Counted from the stretch's first letter, positions 1 to 6,440 are shown. The stretch: DNA of 6,507 nucleotides from Clostridia bacterium (GCA_900770405.1 CAAGKL010000291.1:1-6507), one strand, 5' to 3'. The notes: generated from the letters alone by a model not told the origin. Program-made: numbers and translations.

Positions 1-164
1 ATTATGCTGATATTCTGATACAGGAGGGAAATACAGAGATATTGGATCAGATAAGGTATTTTGTTGATAATCCCGACGATTTTAAGTATGAGTACTACAC
101 CAAAGAGGAAATACTTGCGAAGTGCGACGAACTTCTTCAGAAATACGGAGGTGAGCAGCAGTGA
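1..164 (+). CDS. 3' end of an unrecognised protein (partial)
   Basis: The reading frame is open from the left edge (first full codon at base 3) to a TGA at 162-164. It gives 53 visible residues ending KYGGEQQ. The piece is hydrophilic, rich in Asp, Glu, Lys and Tyr, looks helical (for example EEILAKCDELLQKYG) and has no membrane segment. I do not recognise the family. That it is a gene is supported by the continuous frame, the helix-like composition and the translational coupling: the next gene's GTG start overlaps its TGA in a GTGA arrangement, and that gene's ribosome binding site lies inside this frame. It is therefore probably cotranscribed with the SLH protein gene. The start and most of the protein lie outside the window. 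Confidence 0.7.
   Translation, partial: YADILIQEGNTEILDQIRYFVDNPDDFKYEYYTKEEILAKCDELLQKYGGEQQ
147..153 (+). promoter_or_regulatory. Ribosome binding site deciding the GTG start of the SLH gene
   Basis: GGAGGTG lies 7 bases upstream of the GTG at 161. It supports GTG at 161 as the start, which also leaves a complete signal peptide at the N-terminus. The site is inside the upstream coding region, consistent with coupled translation. Confidence 0.8.
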
Positions 165-1834
165 AAAGAATAATACTTGCACTGACAATGGTTCTGAGTA
201 TTCTTTTTCAGCCGTGTCTTGCGGCGGGAAAACAGGAAAAGATAGATTTGAGCACATACAAAAAGCCGGATGTGGAGTTAAAGCATTACGATGTATGCTT
301 ATACACGCTTGCGCCGGATGAGCTTAGATTCAATATGCATTTTTATCCGCTGCCTGACGGCGAAACCAGAAAGGTGCCGGCGGACACCCTCATTGAAGTC
401 CATGTGTCAAGAGATAACATTGAACCAAATGTCAGCCGGGCAAATGTAAAAATTTACAATGATGAATTTGATTTTTACGAACGTACCTTTACACCGAATG
501 ATGAGGGACAAATTTATTTCGCCGATCTGAACAGTGATATGTTTGCGGGGAACGTAACTCTTACGCTTGAGCTCATGTATAAGGACGGCGGGTCGGAAAC
601 ATATAATTTCTATTTTGAGAAGGAAGACAGCTACTCGGACATAAAGTACACGGGTGAACCATTCATCGGCACCCCGGAAATAGTCTCATACGGGACAGAG
701 GGCGCTAAGTTAACCTTGAAAATAGAAAACTTTTCAAAGCTTTTGTACCCTGAAAAAATCAGCGTAAAAAGCAGCAGCGGAAAAGATTGTATTTCGACCG
801 GCGAGAGAAAAATCAAAGAGAACAACTCAAGAATTAATATACCGATTGAGTTCGACGGTTTCGACAGAGACTATCGCCTTACAATTCCTGCGGGCACTAT
901 TCTGCTCAAAGACGGGCTGAATAATGAATTGGTGTGTGATGTCCGCAATGAGATTAAATATGTTACCCTGGAAAATTTTATGGCATCGGCATCACCGGCG
1001 GCGGAACAGATAAAATACATTACGGGTGAAGAGGAAGAAATAACCGTAACGATCGTAATAAACAAGGACTTTAAGGTCGATGACACAAAGCCGCTTTACT
1101 TCAACCAACACGAGGTGGACTACGATGCGGAAATTACCGGCAACGGAACGGTGCTGACCTTCAGCCAAAAGGCTCAGGCGGGAACAAGATGCAGCGTAGA
1201 ATTCGGAGAGGGAATGATAATCGGACAAAACGGCGAGAAAAGCGGTCTTAAGGAATATTACAACTTCTCCGTTGTTGATATCGGCACGCTGAATTTGCCG
1301 GACAAAGCGATTTTTACCGATGTGCCGACAAGCATCTGGGCTTTCGACTACATCTCGCAATTGGCTATGGCAGATATAATAAGCGGGTATGAGGATAAAA
1401 CCTTTAAGCCGAACGGCGCCGTTACAAGGGGAGAGCTGGCAAAAATGCTGGCGGCTGCCTTTGACCTTGCGGGCAGCTCGTCATACAGCGATGTAAAAGA
1501 TCACTGGGCGGTCGGCTATATTGCCCGTGCGGGCAGGTTTATTCCGACAAAAGGCAGGCTCTTTGAGCCGGACAACAAGGCAACAAGGCAGGACGTTGCC
1601 GTAGCGCTTGTTAATATTCTCACCGATGAAAAGGGAATGAAGCTCGAGGAGGCAGAGCTGAATTTTGTTGATCTTCCGATGATTGACGAGGAATACCTTC
1701 CGCAAATAGGCAAGGCAGTAGCGGCGGGCATCGTCAGCGGATACTCGGACGGGAATTTGTTCCCGGAGGAGCCTGTATCACGAGCGGAAACAGCAGCGAT
1801 GATATGCAGGCTGATAAATCAGCAGGAGAAATAG
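161..1834 (+). CDS. Exported surface protein with three C-terminal SLH domains
   Basis: This 557-residue protein is probably anchored to the cell wall. Residues 1-21 form a signal peptide: MKR, then a hydrophobic core, ending CLA before AGK. There is no convincing lipobox because Pro precedes the Cys. Residues about 22-380 are rich in beta-type sequence and not recognised by name. The stretch at about 275-375 resembles a bacterial Ig-like module of the kind found in S-layer proteins, which is a pattern inference only. Three SLH repeats follow at about 385-434 (FTDVP, then GYEDKTFKPNGAVTRGE), 442-488 (YSDVKDHWA, then FEPDNKATRQDVAVAL) and 502-553 (FVDLP, then GYSDGNLFPEEPVSRAE). SLH domains bind secondary cell-wall polymer, so the N-terminal part should face outward. 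The second repeat lacks the usual GY-DG turn. The gene overlaps the preceding frame by 4 bases and ends 10 bases before a terminator, so it is the last gene of its operon. The ligand or role of the N-terminal region is unknown. Confidence 0.9.
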   Translation: MKRIILALTMVLSILFQPCLAAGKQEKIDLSTYKKPDVELKHYDVCLYTLAPDELRFNMHFYPLPDGETRKVPADTLIEVHVSRDNIEPNVSRANVKIYNDEFDFYERTFTPNDEGQIYFADLNSDMFAGNVTLTLELMYKDGGSETYNFYFEKEDSYSDIKYTGEPFIGTPEIVSYGTEGAKLTLKIENFSKLLYPEKISVKSSSGKDCISTGERKIKENNSRINIPIEFDGFDRDYRLTIPAGTILLKDGLNNELVCDVRNEIKYVTLENFMASASPAAEQIKYITGEEEEITVTIVINKDFKVDDTKPLYFNQHEVDYDAEITGNGTVLTFSQKAQAGTRCSVEFGEGMIIGQNGEKSGLKEYYNFSVVDIGTLNLPDKAIFTDVPTSIWAFDYISQLAMADIISGYEDKTFKPNGAVTRGELAKMLAAAFDLAGSSSYSDVKDHWAVGYIARAGRFIPTKGRLFEPDNKATRQDVAVALVNILTDEKGMKLEEAELNFVDLPMIDEEYLPQIGKAVAAGIVSGYSDGNLFPEEPVSRAETAAMICRLINQQEK

Positions 1835-1844
1835 AGTCTGATAC

Positions 1845-1886
1845 AGCATAGGCAGAAAGTGAGTTTTCTGCCTATGCTTGTTTTTA
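1845..1886 (+). terminator. Intrinsic terminator of the SLH operon
   Basis: A perfect 14-bp stem (AGCATAGGCAGAAA at 1845-1858, TTTCTGCCTATGCT at 1865-1878) encloses a 6-base loop and runs into a T-rich tail at 1879-1885 interrupted by one G. The minus-strand side lacks a T tract, so it probably works only for the plus strand. Confidence 0.93.
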
Positions 1887-1934
1887 TATAAATCAACTTA
1901 AGCGGCAAATTCCGGTGGGCTGACGGGATATTGA

Positions 1935-2569
1935 TTATTTTACACTTTCATTTATTGTGTACTGATATTCGATAAAAACCCATTCTATCCACCTATAAAA
2001 GTATTTTTTTGTCATTCCGTAGAATATTAATGTCAGAGCAGCGTATATAGCTAAATATGTAACATTTACTTTGATGCTCAATACTTTAAACTTTATAAAT
2101 AGATTTGAAAAGGTTAGGGCGGCTAATATAAAATATCCCAATGATATACCCTCTTGCCATACCATACAGCGAGTGCAATTTATCTATTCTGCTCATATTC
2201 CCGGAATGCTTCAAATAGTTATAGCATTTTTTAAATCCAATATTTTTCGTCTCACTATCTATCAGATCATTATTTGCCCAATATTGGTTATAATATTTGA
2301 GGAAGGGTCTTTTTTCTTTGTATCCTTCTGTTGATATTTGTTCGGTGCGAAGCTTTAAAACTTTACAGTCAATAAGAGCGCTTGATAAGCTGTGTAATAT
2401 TAACCCGATCACATACGCAATTATTATATATACAAACAAAGGCAACTCTTCCGATTCGGTGACAAAAGCTCCTTTTCCGTACACGGCCATATATGATGTA
2501 AGGCTCACTATACCGCTGCAAAATACGCTCCAAAAATCAAACACACCGACATATTTTTATATATTCCAT
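1935..2569 (-). pseudogene. Frame-disrupted four-helix membrane protein gene
   Basis: A GGAGGGG site and an ATG at 2569-2567 start a good frame that stops after ten codons. Adding one base in the A run opposite 2554-2558 continues it into a hydrophobic helix (MSVCLIFGAYFAAV) that hits a TAG at 2510-2508. Adding one base there joins the long central frame (IVSLTSYM, then LPLFVYIIIAYVIGL). Removing one base near 2145-2151, after LYGMARG, joins a third frame (ISLGYFILAALTFSN) that runs to TAA at 1937-1935. The net correction is +1, and the repaired frame is exactly 211 residues. Predicted helices lie at about 8-30, 43-66, 142-160 and 170-186 of the repaired protein, with a charged, Tyr-rich segment between pairs two and three. 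I do not recognise the family. Decay is the simplest reading. Sequencing error, or a short working product from GTG at 2544 (152 residues), are alternatives. It is divergent from the Kir-like gene and similarly AT-rich. Confidence 0.7.
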
Positions 2570-2575
2570 TGCTAT

Positions 2576-2582
2576 CCCCTCC
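2576..2582 (-). promoter_or_regulatory. Ribosome binding site of the disrupted membrane protein gene
   Basis: On the minus strand GGAGGGG lies 6 bases before ATG 2569-2567. This near-ideal site marks the ancestral start and argues against the internal GTG at 2544, which has no comparable site. Confidence 0.75.
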
Positions 2583-2712
2583 AATTGTGTTTTAGTGTTA
2601 TTTTTCAGATCAATACTACCGTATTCGCCTTGGTGCCCGGAATGATAATTTTGTATTTCCTGCCGGCAGCATTGAGCGCAGTTATAAATTTTGGATAAAT
2701 TGTCAAAATTTG

Positions 2713-2742
2713 TTGAAAAAATGTCTTGTAATATGTTACAAT
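2713..2742 (+). promoter_or_regulatory. Extended -10 sigma-A promoter of the Kir-like gene
   Basis: TTGAAA (2713-2718) and TACAAT (2737-2742) are separated by 18 bases, with TG one base before the -10 (TGT then TACAAT). Each hexamer differs from consensus at one position. The start codon lies 33 bases after the -10 box. Confidence 0.7.
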
Positions 2743-2775
2743 TAAATAAAGCGTTATTATGGGAGAGGGAAAGAT

Positions 2776-3618
2776 ATGACGGTAAATAAACAAATTTTAC
2801 GAAAAATTAAAAGGTTTTTATTATATCTGTTTTGGTTAATAGTCGGTTCATATATTATAATTGGATTATTTTCGATTATATACCGTTTTAATGGTATCTC
2901 TGACCCTTTAAAATACAGTATTGAAATATTTATCGGAACTACCGACATCAATAATCAAACATATATAACGTCGCTTGTGGAAATAGTAGTAAAATACATA
3001 TTCAGAGTGACTTTTATAGCCGGATGCTTAACGAAATTTATAGAACCTATAAACCCTGTAACAACATCAAGGTTTTTCATTTATGATGAGAATGCCGGTG
3101 AAATAAAATTTAGATATTGGATTATATTACCCTATGGCGAACACTTGTATAACTTACATATGCGATTATTTGCGATTACGGATGATGAGCAAAATGCCGG
3201 TGAAGGCTCTTTAGATAAGTACAGACACTTTATTATAGAGAATAATGTATTAAAATTGGCTCGTGGAGTTAGAGTTGCAAAATTACTGAAATCAGATAAG
3301 GATTATCCGCGGATTTTGGTTGATTTATTAAATTCTGATGACAAAAGAGAATTATGCTTTATTGTCACTGCAACCACAGAAAAAGGAAGACGGATAAATT
3401 ACATAAGAAAATACACTAAAAATGACCTTATAAAAGGTTGCGAGTTTGTGTCTATCAGAAGTACAGACTTTTATCCGGAGTTAAATAAAAAATTATTTTT
3501 CAGGTATCACTATTTTGATAAACTGTTTGTGAAAGATGATTCCGATGATAACGCAAAAACAAATTTGTTAAGGGCTAATTATCCGCAGGCAAAAAAGAGC
3601 AATCCTTTCAGAACGTGA
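2776..3618 (+). CDS. Kir-like membrane protein without a canonical potassium filter
   Basis: The product has 280 residues, close to the length of bacterial inward-rectifier channels. The ATG at 2776 follows a purine-rich GGGAGAGGG site at 2761-2769. Residues about 13-37 form a first membrane helix. A pore-like stretch LKYSIEIFIGTTDI (45-58) and a second helix ending KFIEP (about 64-91) follow. The rest is a cytoplasmic beta-rich domain. Compared from memory with KirBac3.1, these landmarks occur in the same order: SR at 98-99, G-x-x-x-x-R at 108-113 (GEIKFR), a strand ending LHMRLFAI, an acidic loop, RELCFIV at 191-197, RKYTKNDLIKGCEFV at 211-225 (KirBac has a Y-x-x-x-EI-x-W-G-x-x-FV pattern), and FFRYHYFDKL at 241-250 (KirBac has a D-x-x-KF pattern). 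Where Kir has T-I/V-GYG, this protein has only FIGTTD, so potassium selectivity is doubtful. It could be a non-conducting or altered-selectivity relative, or a sensor. The alignment is by eye; the structural class is an inference. Confidence 0.6.
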   Translation: MTVNKQILRKIKRFLLYLFWLIVGSYIIIGLFSIIYRFNGISDPLKYSIEIFIGTTDINNQTYITSLVEIVVKYIFRVTFIAGCLTKFIEPINPVTTSRFFIYDENAGEIKFRYWIILPYGEHLYNLHMRLFAITDDEQNAGEGSLDKYRHFIIENNVLKLARGVRVAKLLKSDKDYPRILVDLLNSDDKRELCFIVTATTEKGRRINYIRKYTKNDLIKGCEFVSIRSTDFYPELNKKLFFRYHYFDKLFVKDDSDDNAKTNLLRANYPQAKKSNPFRT

Positions 3619-3860
3619 AATTAAGGTAAAAAGATATGGAAATATAAGATATATACTAAAAGATTTATATAGTGAGTTTATTTCTTGGTATCTTAATAGT
3701 TAAAGGACAGCCGAAAACATAAAAAAACTGAAATCGATGAGTCATACCGAAAACCGAGAGCGATATAATCTTGATTTTGGTGCAAAATTATACTTACTCT
3801 TAGTAAAATTCTCGCTAACACGTAATCTTGCATAACGGGAGTTTGTGCGTTGCAAATATC
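3619..3860. other. Non-coding interval with no recognised gene
   Basis: This stretch after the Kir-like gene holds no open frame with a start and ribosome binding site that I can defend on the plus strand. A TATAAT at 3764-3769 lacks a good -35 partner. A minus-strand frame here reads through the terminator at 3861-3906 and has no convincing start. It may be a 3' untranslated region, a decayed gene or an unrecognised small RNA ending at that terminator. Confidence 0.4.
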
Positions 3861-3906
3861 AAATACACCGGTGAGTTCCCGGCAGGGGGCACCGGTGTAT
3901 TTTTTT
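3861..3906 (+). terminator. Intrinsic terminator upstream of the phage-like cassette
   Basis: A perfect 13-bp stem (AAATACACCGGTG at 3861-3873, CACCGGTGTATTT at 3890-3902) encloses a 16-base loop that can itself pair CCC with GGG. It runs into a T tract ending at 3906. The nearest upstream coding end is 243 bases away, so it either closes a long 3' untranslated region of the Kir-like gene or belongs to something not recognised here. It insulates the downstream cassette from read-through. Confidence 0.9.
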
Positions 3907-3986
3907 GTGCGGAAATGACAACGCAAAAACCGTGGCGGTTTATCGCGAAATCCGAGGTTATGCAAATAAAGCCTGTTGCGTAGTGG

Positions 3987-4020
3987 AATATTTATGTTGC
4001 GCAATGCAATATTTGTGTTG
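3987..4020 (+). repeat. Two 13-bp direct repeats overlapping a -35 box
   Basis: AATATTTATGTTG (3987-3999) and AATATTTGTGTTG (4008-4020) match at 12 of 13 positions and start 21 bases apart, two helical turns. A TTGCGCAA palindrome (3997-4004) lies between them. The second copy covers half of the -35 box, a typical position for a regulator bound on one face of the DNA. Confidence 0.45.
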
Positions 4021-4046
4021 ACAAAACAGCAAAAATGTGGTATAAT
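4018..4046 (+). promoter_or_regulatory. Perfect-consensus sigma-A promoter of the phage-like operon
   Basis: TTGACA (4018-4023), a 17-base spacer and TATAAT (4041-4046) match consensus exactly, and TGG just before the -10 box makes it an extended -10 promoter. The first start codon is 79 bases beyond the -10 box, leaving an untranslated leader of roughly 70 bases. Confidence 0.92.
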
Positions 4047-4125
4047 ATGGGTAAAATTTGCCGCTATTTATGTGTTTTGGCTCCGTGGTGAGAAGATAGT
4101 GGGGAGTATAGGAAAGGGTGAAAAA

Positions 4126-4473
4126 ATGACAAAAGAGTGGGAGTATTATCTTACAAAAAAGCAGGGTATTTCTGATATGGAGGAAAGCGAGTTTTCCCGC
4201 TTGTGGACTGTAGCTTTGAAGTATATTGACAAGTATACGGCGGGCAGGGGGGACACGGAAAACGACGACGTTATGACCTGCGCCTGTGCGGCTGTCGACT
4301 GCCTTGCAAGGTACGAAAATCCCGCCGCGCCGGAGGTTGCGGCGGAGAGTGCGGACGGTATGAGCACGACGTTCCGCAGTGCAACCGACGTAACGTGGCA
4401 GAAAAATGCCGAGCTTGCTGAAATATGCAGGCTGTACCTGCCGAAGGAATTGCTTTATCGTGGCTTGATATGA
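4126..4473 (+). CDS. Small phage protein, probably head-tail connector-like
   Basis: I chose ATG 4126 because AAAGGGTG at 4113-4120 precedes it. The frame stays open back to about 3976, but that part contains the promoter. The 115-residue product has no signal peptide or membrane helix. It begins MTKEWEYYLTKKQG, has a helical middle (WTVALKYIDKYTAG, then MTCACAAVDCLARYE), a segment ESADGMSTTFRSA and an end AEICRLYLPKELLYRGLI. The length, the helical N-terminal half, the E-x-x-DG-x-S strand and the closing YLP-x-x-LLYRG recall small phage head-tail connector (gp6/YqbG-like) proteins. This is pattern memory, not a search. The stop lies 10 bases before the tail-fibre start, so the two are one operon. 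Connectors normally sit in the capsid block, so direct linkage to a fibre gene is odd, and a different tail role is possible. Confidence 0.6.
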   Translation: MTKEWEYYLTKKQGISDMEESEFSRLWTVALKYIDKYTAGRGDTENDDVMTCACAAVDCLARYENPAAPEVAAESADGMSTTFRSATDVTWQKNAELAEICRLYLPKELLYRGLI

Positions 4474-4483
4474 GGAGAATTTT

Positions 4484-6256
4484 ATGGAGATAACTTTATT
4501 TATCCGCGGGCAGAAATTGGAGGCACACTATCCGCCGCTTTACAGCGGGTCGGTGGGCGTTTTGTATGCGAGATTCGCGGAGATTGATTTTGACAAAACG
4601 CTGGTAAAGGCGGTCAGGTTCAAAACCGCCGACAGCGACTGGTACACAGCCGACATCGCCGACGGTGCGGTCAGAGTGCCGCACGAGGTGATAGCAAACG
4701 GCGGCTTTGACATTGCACTTGCGGGGTATGAGAACGCGGACGGAAAGCTTGCGCGTTTTTTGCCGACGAACAGTGTGCACATTAATGTTGAGGAAAACGG
4801 CTACGGTGACCCGGACGCGCCGATAGAAAGCGAGGGCGAGCCGGCGAGCTACACGGCGAAAATCGAGAAGCTCACCTCGGACGCGGCGGCAAAGGCAGAC
4901 GCGGCAATGGCGGAGCTCGAGAAAAAGGCGAACGCGGCGGAGGTGTACGACAAGGACGCAGCCAACGTCCTGCTCGGCGGTAAGGTGGACAAGGTGAGCG
5001 GCAAGGGCTTGTCGGCGAACGATTACACCGATGAGGAGAAAGCAAAGCTTGCGGCGAAGGCGGATCTGAGCTTTGTGAAAAAGCTTATACCGAAAGCGAT
5101 GGTAAGAGGTAAGTGCGTAACAGTAACCGACCATGCTGAGGGAGTGCCGCTTGCGGATTTAAAAATTTATGGTAACTGCATACAGGATACAGTGCCGGCT
5201 CCGCAAGGCCCGGTAAAATTACAATCTGTCGGAGAATTAGTTACAGATAAAACATCTGGGCATTACGGAAAATATGATATACCGATCAAAATGTGTGGCA
5301 AAAACTTATTTGATAAAAATAATTGTAAATATCTGATTGGTTATTTTACAAGGGCTGTCACGACTATAACAACACACGCGAATGCACGCACGATCTACAT
5401 TCCGTGCAAGGCGGATACGAAGTATACTATTTCAAGAAATACGGAATACAGCCAGTTTCATTTCGGATATACCAAAGAGCTGCCGTGCGTGGGAGTGCAG
5501 GTGTTTGGTGCGGTTAGCACGGATTCGGTGTATAATAAAAAAATTACAGTTGCTACCGGATCGGGAGCGAAATACCTTGTTGCGTATATGTATAACGGCT
5601 ACAGCAGTGAGGGCGTTGATCCTGATGGTTGGACAAAAATTCTTGACAGTCTGCAGATAGAATGCGGTGAGACTGCTACCGAATACTGTTCCGGTACTAC
5701 ATATGAAGAACATATTTATACTGCTGCGCCGTTGCTTAAAGTGGGAGAGGTGGCTGACTGTATCAACAGTTCAGACGCGAAAATAGACCGACGTGTAAGG
5801 TGCATCGATATAGACAGCACAGCATCAATGCAGATAGTACAGCATCAAGGGAAAAACAGTATATCAATAACCGGTCTGCTTCATAATATAAATCCGAATT
5901 TGCCGCTTGCTTGTACCCATTCATCAAATACAGCATCGTATGATGAGAATGCTGTTTATGATAATGGGACAATATGCATAGATACGCCAACAAATGCTAT
6001 AATATGGGTGGGGATTTTGGATCTTTTAGAAATAGGAAGTATAGAGGAATTCAAAGCCTTTCTTGATAACACACAAATTCCGATGAAACTTATCTGCGGT
6101 ATGGGGAATATTGAGAGTGAAGCGGTTAATATACCTGCCGTGCGCACTATACAGAGTGATACAATGAATGTAACGATAGATACAACGGTCAGCGCCGATA
6201 TTGAGTTGACATATTACCGGGACATCGGCAAAAAGCTTGCCGAATTGAGTGCCTGA
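4484..6256 (+). CDS. Mosaic phage tail/baseplate fibre protein
   Basis: This 590-residue virion-type protein starts at ATG 4484, six bases after GAGGAG, which overlaps the previous stop codon. Residues about 1-105 look like the beta-sandwich N-terminal domain of Firmicutes phage baseplate or tail proteins (AVRFKTAD, then VRVPHEVI and LPTNSVHINVE). Residues about 120-160 are Ala/Lys/Glu-rich and probably a coiled coil. VDKVSGKGLSANDYT (168-182) is a linker motif common in phage tail proteins. From about 226 the layout is that of phage minor structural proteins: LKIYGN, PVKLQSVGE, GKNLFD (272-277), ECGETATEY, a PLLKVGEVAD segment, and an end containing TYYRDIGKKLAEL. The C-terminal part probably carries carbohydrate or receptor binding. 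Base composition changes inside the gene: bases 4801-4860 have 41 G/C of 60, bases 5881-5940 have 22 of 60. That suggests a joined N-terminal anchor and a foreign tip. The product is a confident phage tail protein; its exact particle is unknown. Confidence 0.85.
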   Translation: MEITLFIRGQKLEAHYPPLYSGSVGVLYARFAEIDFDKTLVKAVRFKTADSDWYTADIADGAVRVPHEVIANGGFDIALAGYENADGKLARFLPTNSVHINVEENGYGDPDAPIESEGEPASYTAKIEKLTSDAAAKADAAMAELEKKANAAEVYDKDAANVLLGGKVDKVSGKGLSANDYTDEEKAKLAAKADLSFVKKLIPKAMVRGKCVTVTDHAEGVPLADLKIYGNCIQDTVPAPQGPVKLQSVGELVTDKTSGHYGKYDIPIKMCGKNLFDKNNCKYLIGYFTRAVTTITTHANARTIYIPCKADTKYTISRNTEYSQFHFGYTKELPCVGVQVFGAVSTDSVYNKKITVATGSGAKYLVAYMYNGYSSEGVDPDGWTKILDSLQIECGETATEYCSGTTYEEHIYTAAPLLKVGEVADCINSSDAKIDRRVRCIDIDSTASMQIVQHQGKNSISITGLLHNINPNLPLACTHSSNTASYDENAVYDNGTICIDTPTNAIIWVGILDLLEIGSIEEFKAFLDNTQIPMKLICGMGNIESEAVNIPAVRTIQSDTMNVTIDTTVSADIELTYYRDIGKKLAELSA

Positions 6257-6263
6257 GAGCTTT

Positions 6264-6287
6264 ACCACAGAATACTAATTACGTGGC
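6264..6287. repeat. Palindromic element, left copy
   Basis: Arms ACCACAGAAT and ATTACGTGGC flank ACTA, eight bases after the tail-fibre stop codon. Read in reverse complement, the copy at 6455-6478 matches it at 20 of 24 positions including the ACTA spacer. The inferred shared element has arms ACCACGTAAT and ATTACGTGGT. It could be a regulator operator or a recombination site. Confidence 0.55.
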
Positions 6288-6304
6288 AAATACGCCCGAA
6301 AAAG

Positions 6305-6373
6305 GGCAAAAAAATAAGACCAATGGGGTGTTTCGGCGCTTCATTGGTTTTGTTTTGCCGTTTATTTTTTTTT
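6305..6373 (+). terminator. Intrinsic terminator of the phage-like operon
   Basis: The inner stem is AAGACCAATG (6316-6325) with CATTGGTTTT (6342-6351), ten pairs including one G-U. It can be extended outward by GGCAAAA (6305-6311) with TTTTGCC (6353-6359). A nine-T run at 6365-6373 follows. It closes the two-gene unit. Confidence 0.8.
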
Positions 6374-6411
6374 GAAATTAGTGAAATCTATTGGATTTTG
6401 ACGAAAAACTA

Positions 6412-6440
6412 TTGACGTTTAATGAAATAAGTTATATAAT
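6412..6440 (+). promoter_or_regulatory. Strong sigma-A promoter pointing to a gene right of the window
   Basis: TTGACG (6412-6417), a 17-base spacer and TATAAT (6435-6440). A second TTGACG at 6398-6403 precedes it by 14 bases but is too far from the -10 box to be the -35. No start codon with a reading frame is visible before the window ends. The G-rich GGGGGGTG at the right edge may be the next gene's ribosome binding site. Confidence 0.82.

Noticed and set aside
2542..2544. GTG as the true start of an intact 152-residue minus-strand protein
   Set aside because: No ribosome binding site fits, while GGAGGGG and an ATG lie 25 bases upstream, and the protein would stop just where a third helix continues in another frame.
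2297..2698. Plus-strand frame of 133 residues across the disrupted membrane gene
   Set aside because: It is antisense to a frame with clear membrane helices and has no ribosome binding site.
3927..3941. Small hairpin AAACCG-TGG-CGGTTT considered as a second terminator
   Set aside because: Only six pairs and no T tract follow.
3693..4004. Minus-strand frame of 103 residues upstream of the phage cassette
   Set aside because: It crosses the terminator hairpin at 3861-3906 and the promoter repeats, has no good start signal, and is not recognised as any family.
3976..4125. Upstream extension of the connector-like frame, starting at a TTG
   Set aside because: It would place the perfect -35/-10 promoter inside the coding region, and it lacks a ribosome binding site; ATG 4126 has one.
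4496..5134. Long minus-strand frame (212 residues) opposite the tail fibre gene
   Set aside because: It is Arg/Val/Leu-rich low-information sequence of the type produced opposite GC-rich coding DNA, and it has no ribosome binding site; the plus-strand frame has recognisable phage domains.
5160..6256. Diversity-generating retroelement target at the tail fibre C-terminus
   Set aside because: No repeated template/variable pair and no reverse transcriptase are present in the window, and the C-terminus does not look like a C-type lectin fold.
6294..6307. GCCC/GGGC hairpin as a separate terminator
   Set aside because: The stem has only four pairs and is followed by A residues, not T, on the plus strand; the larger hairpin at 6305-6359 explains termination better.
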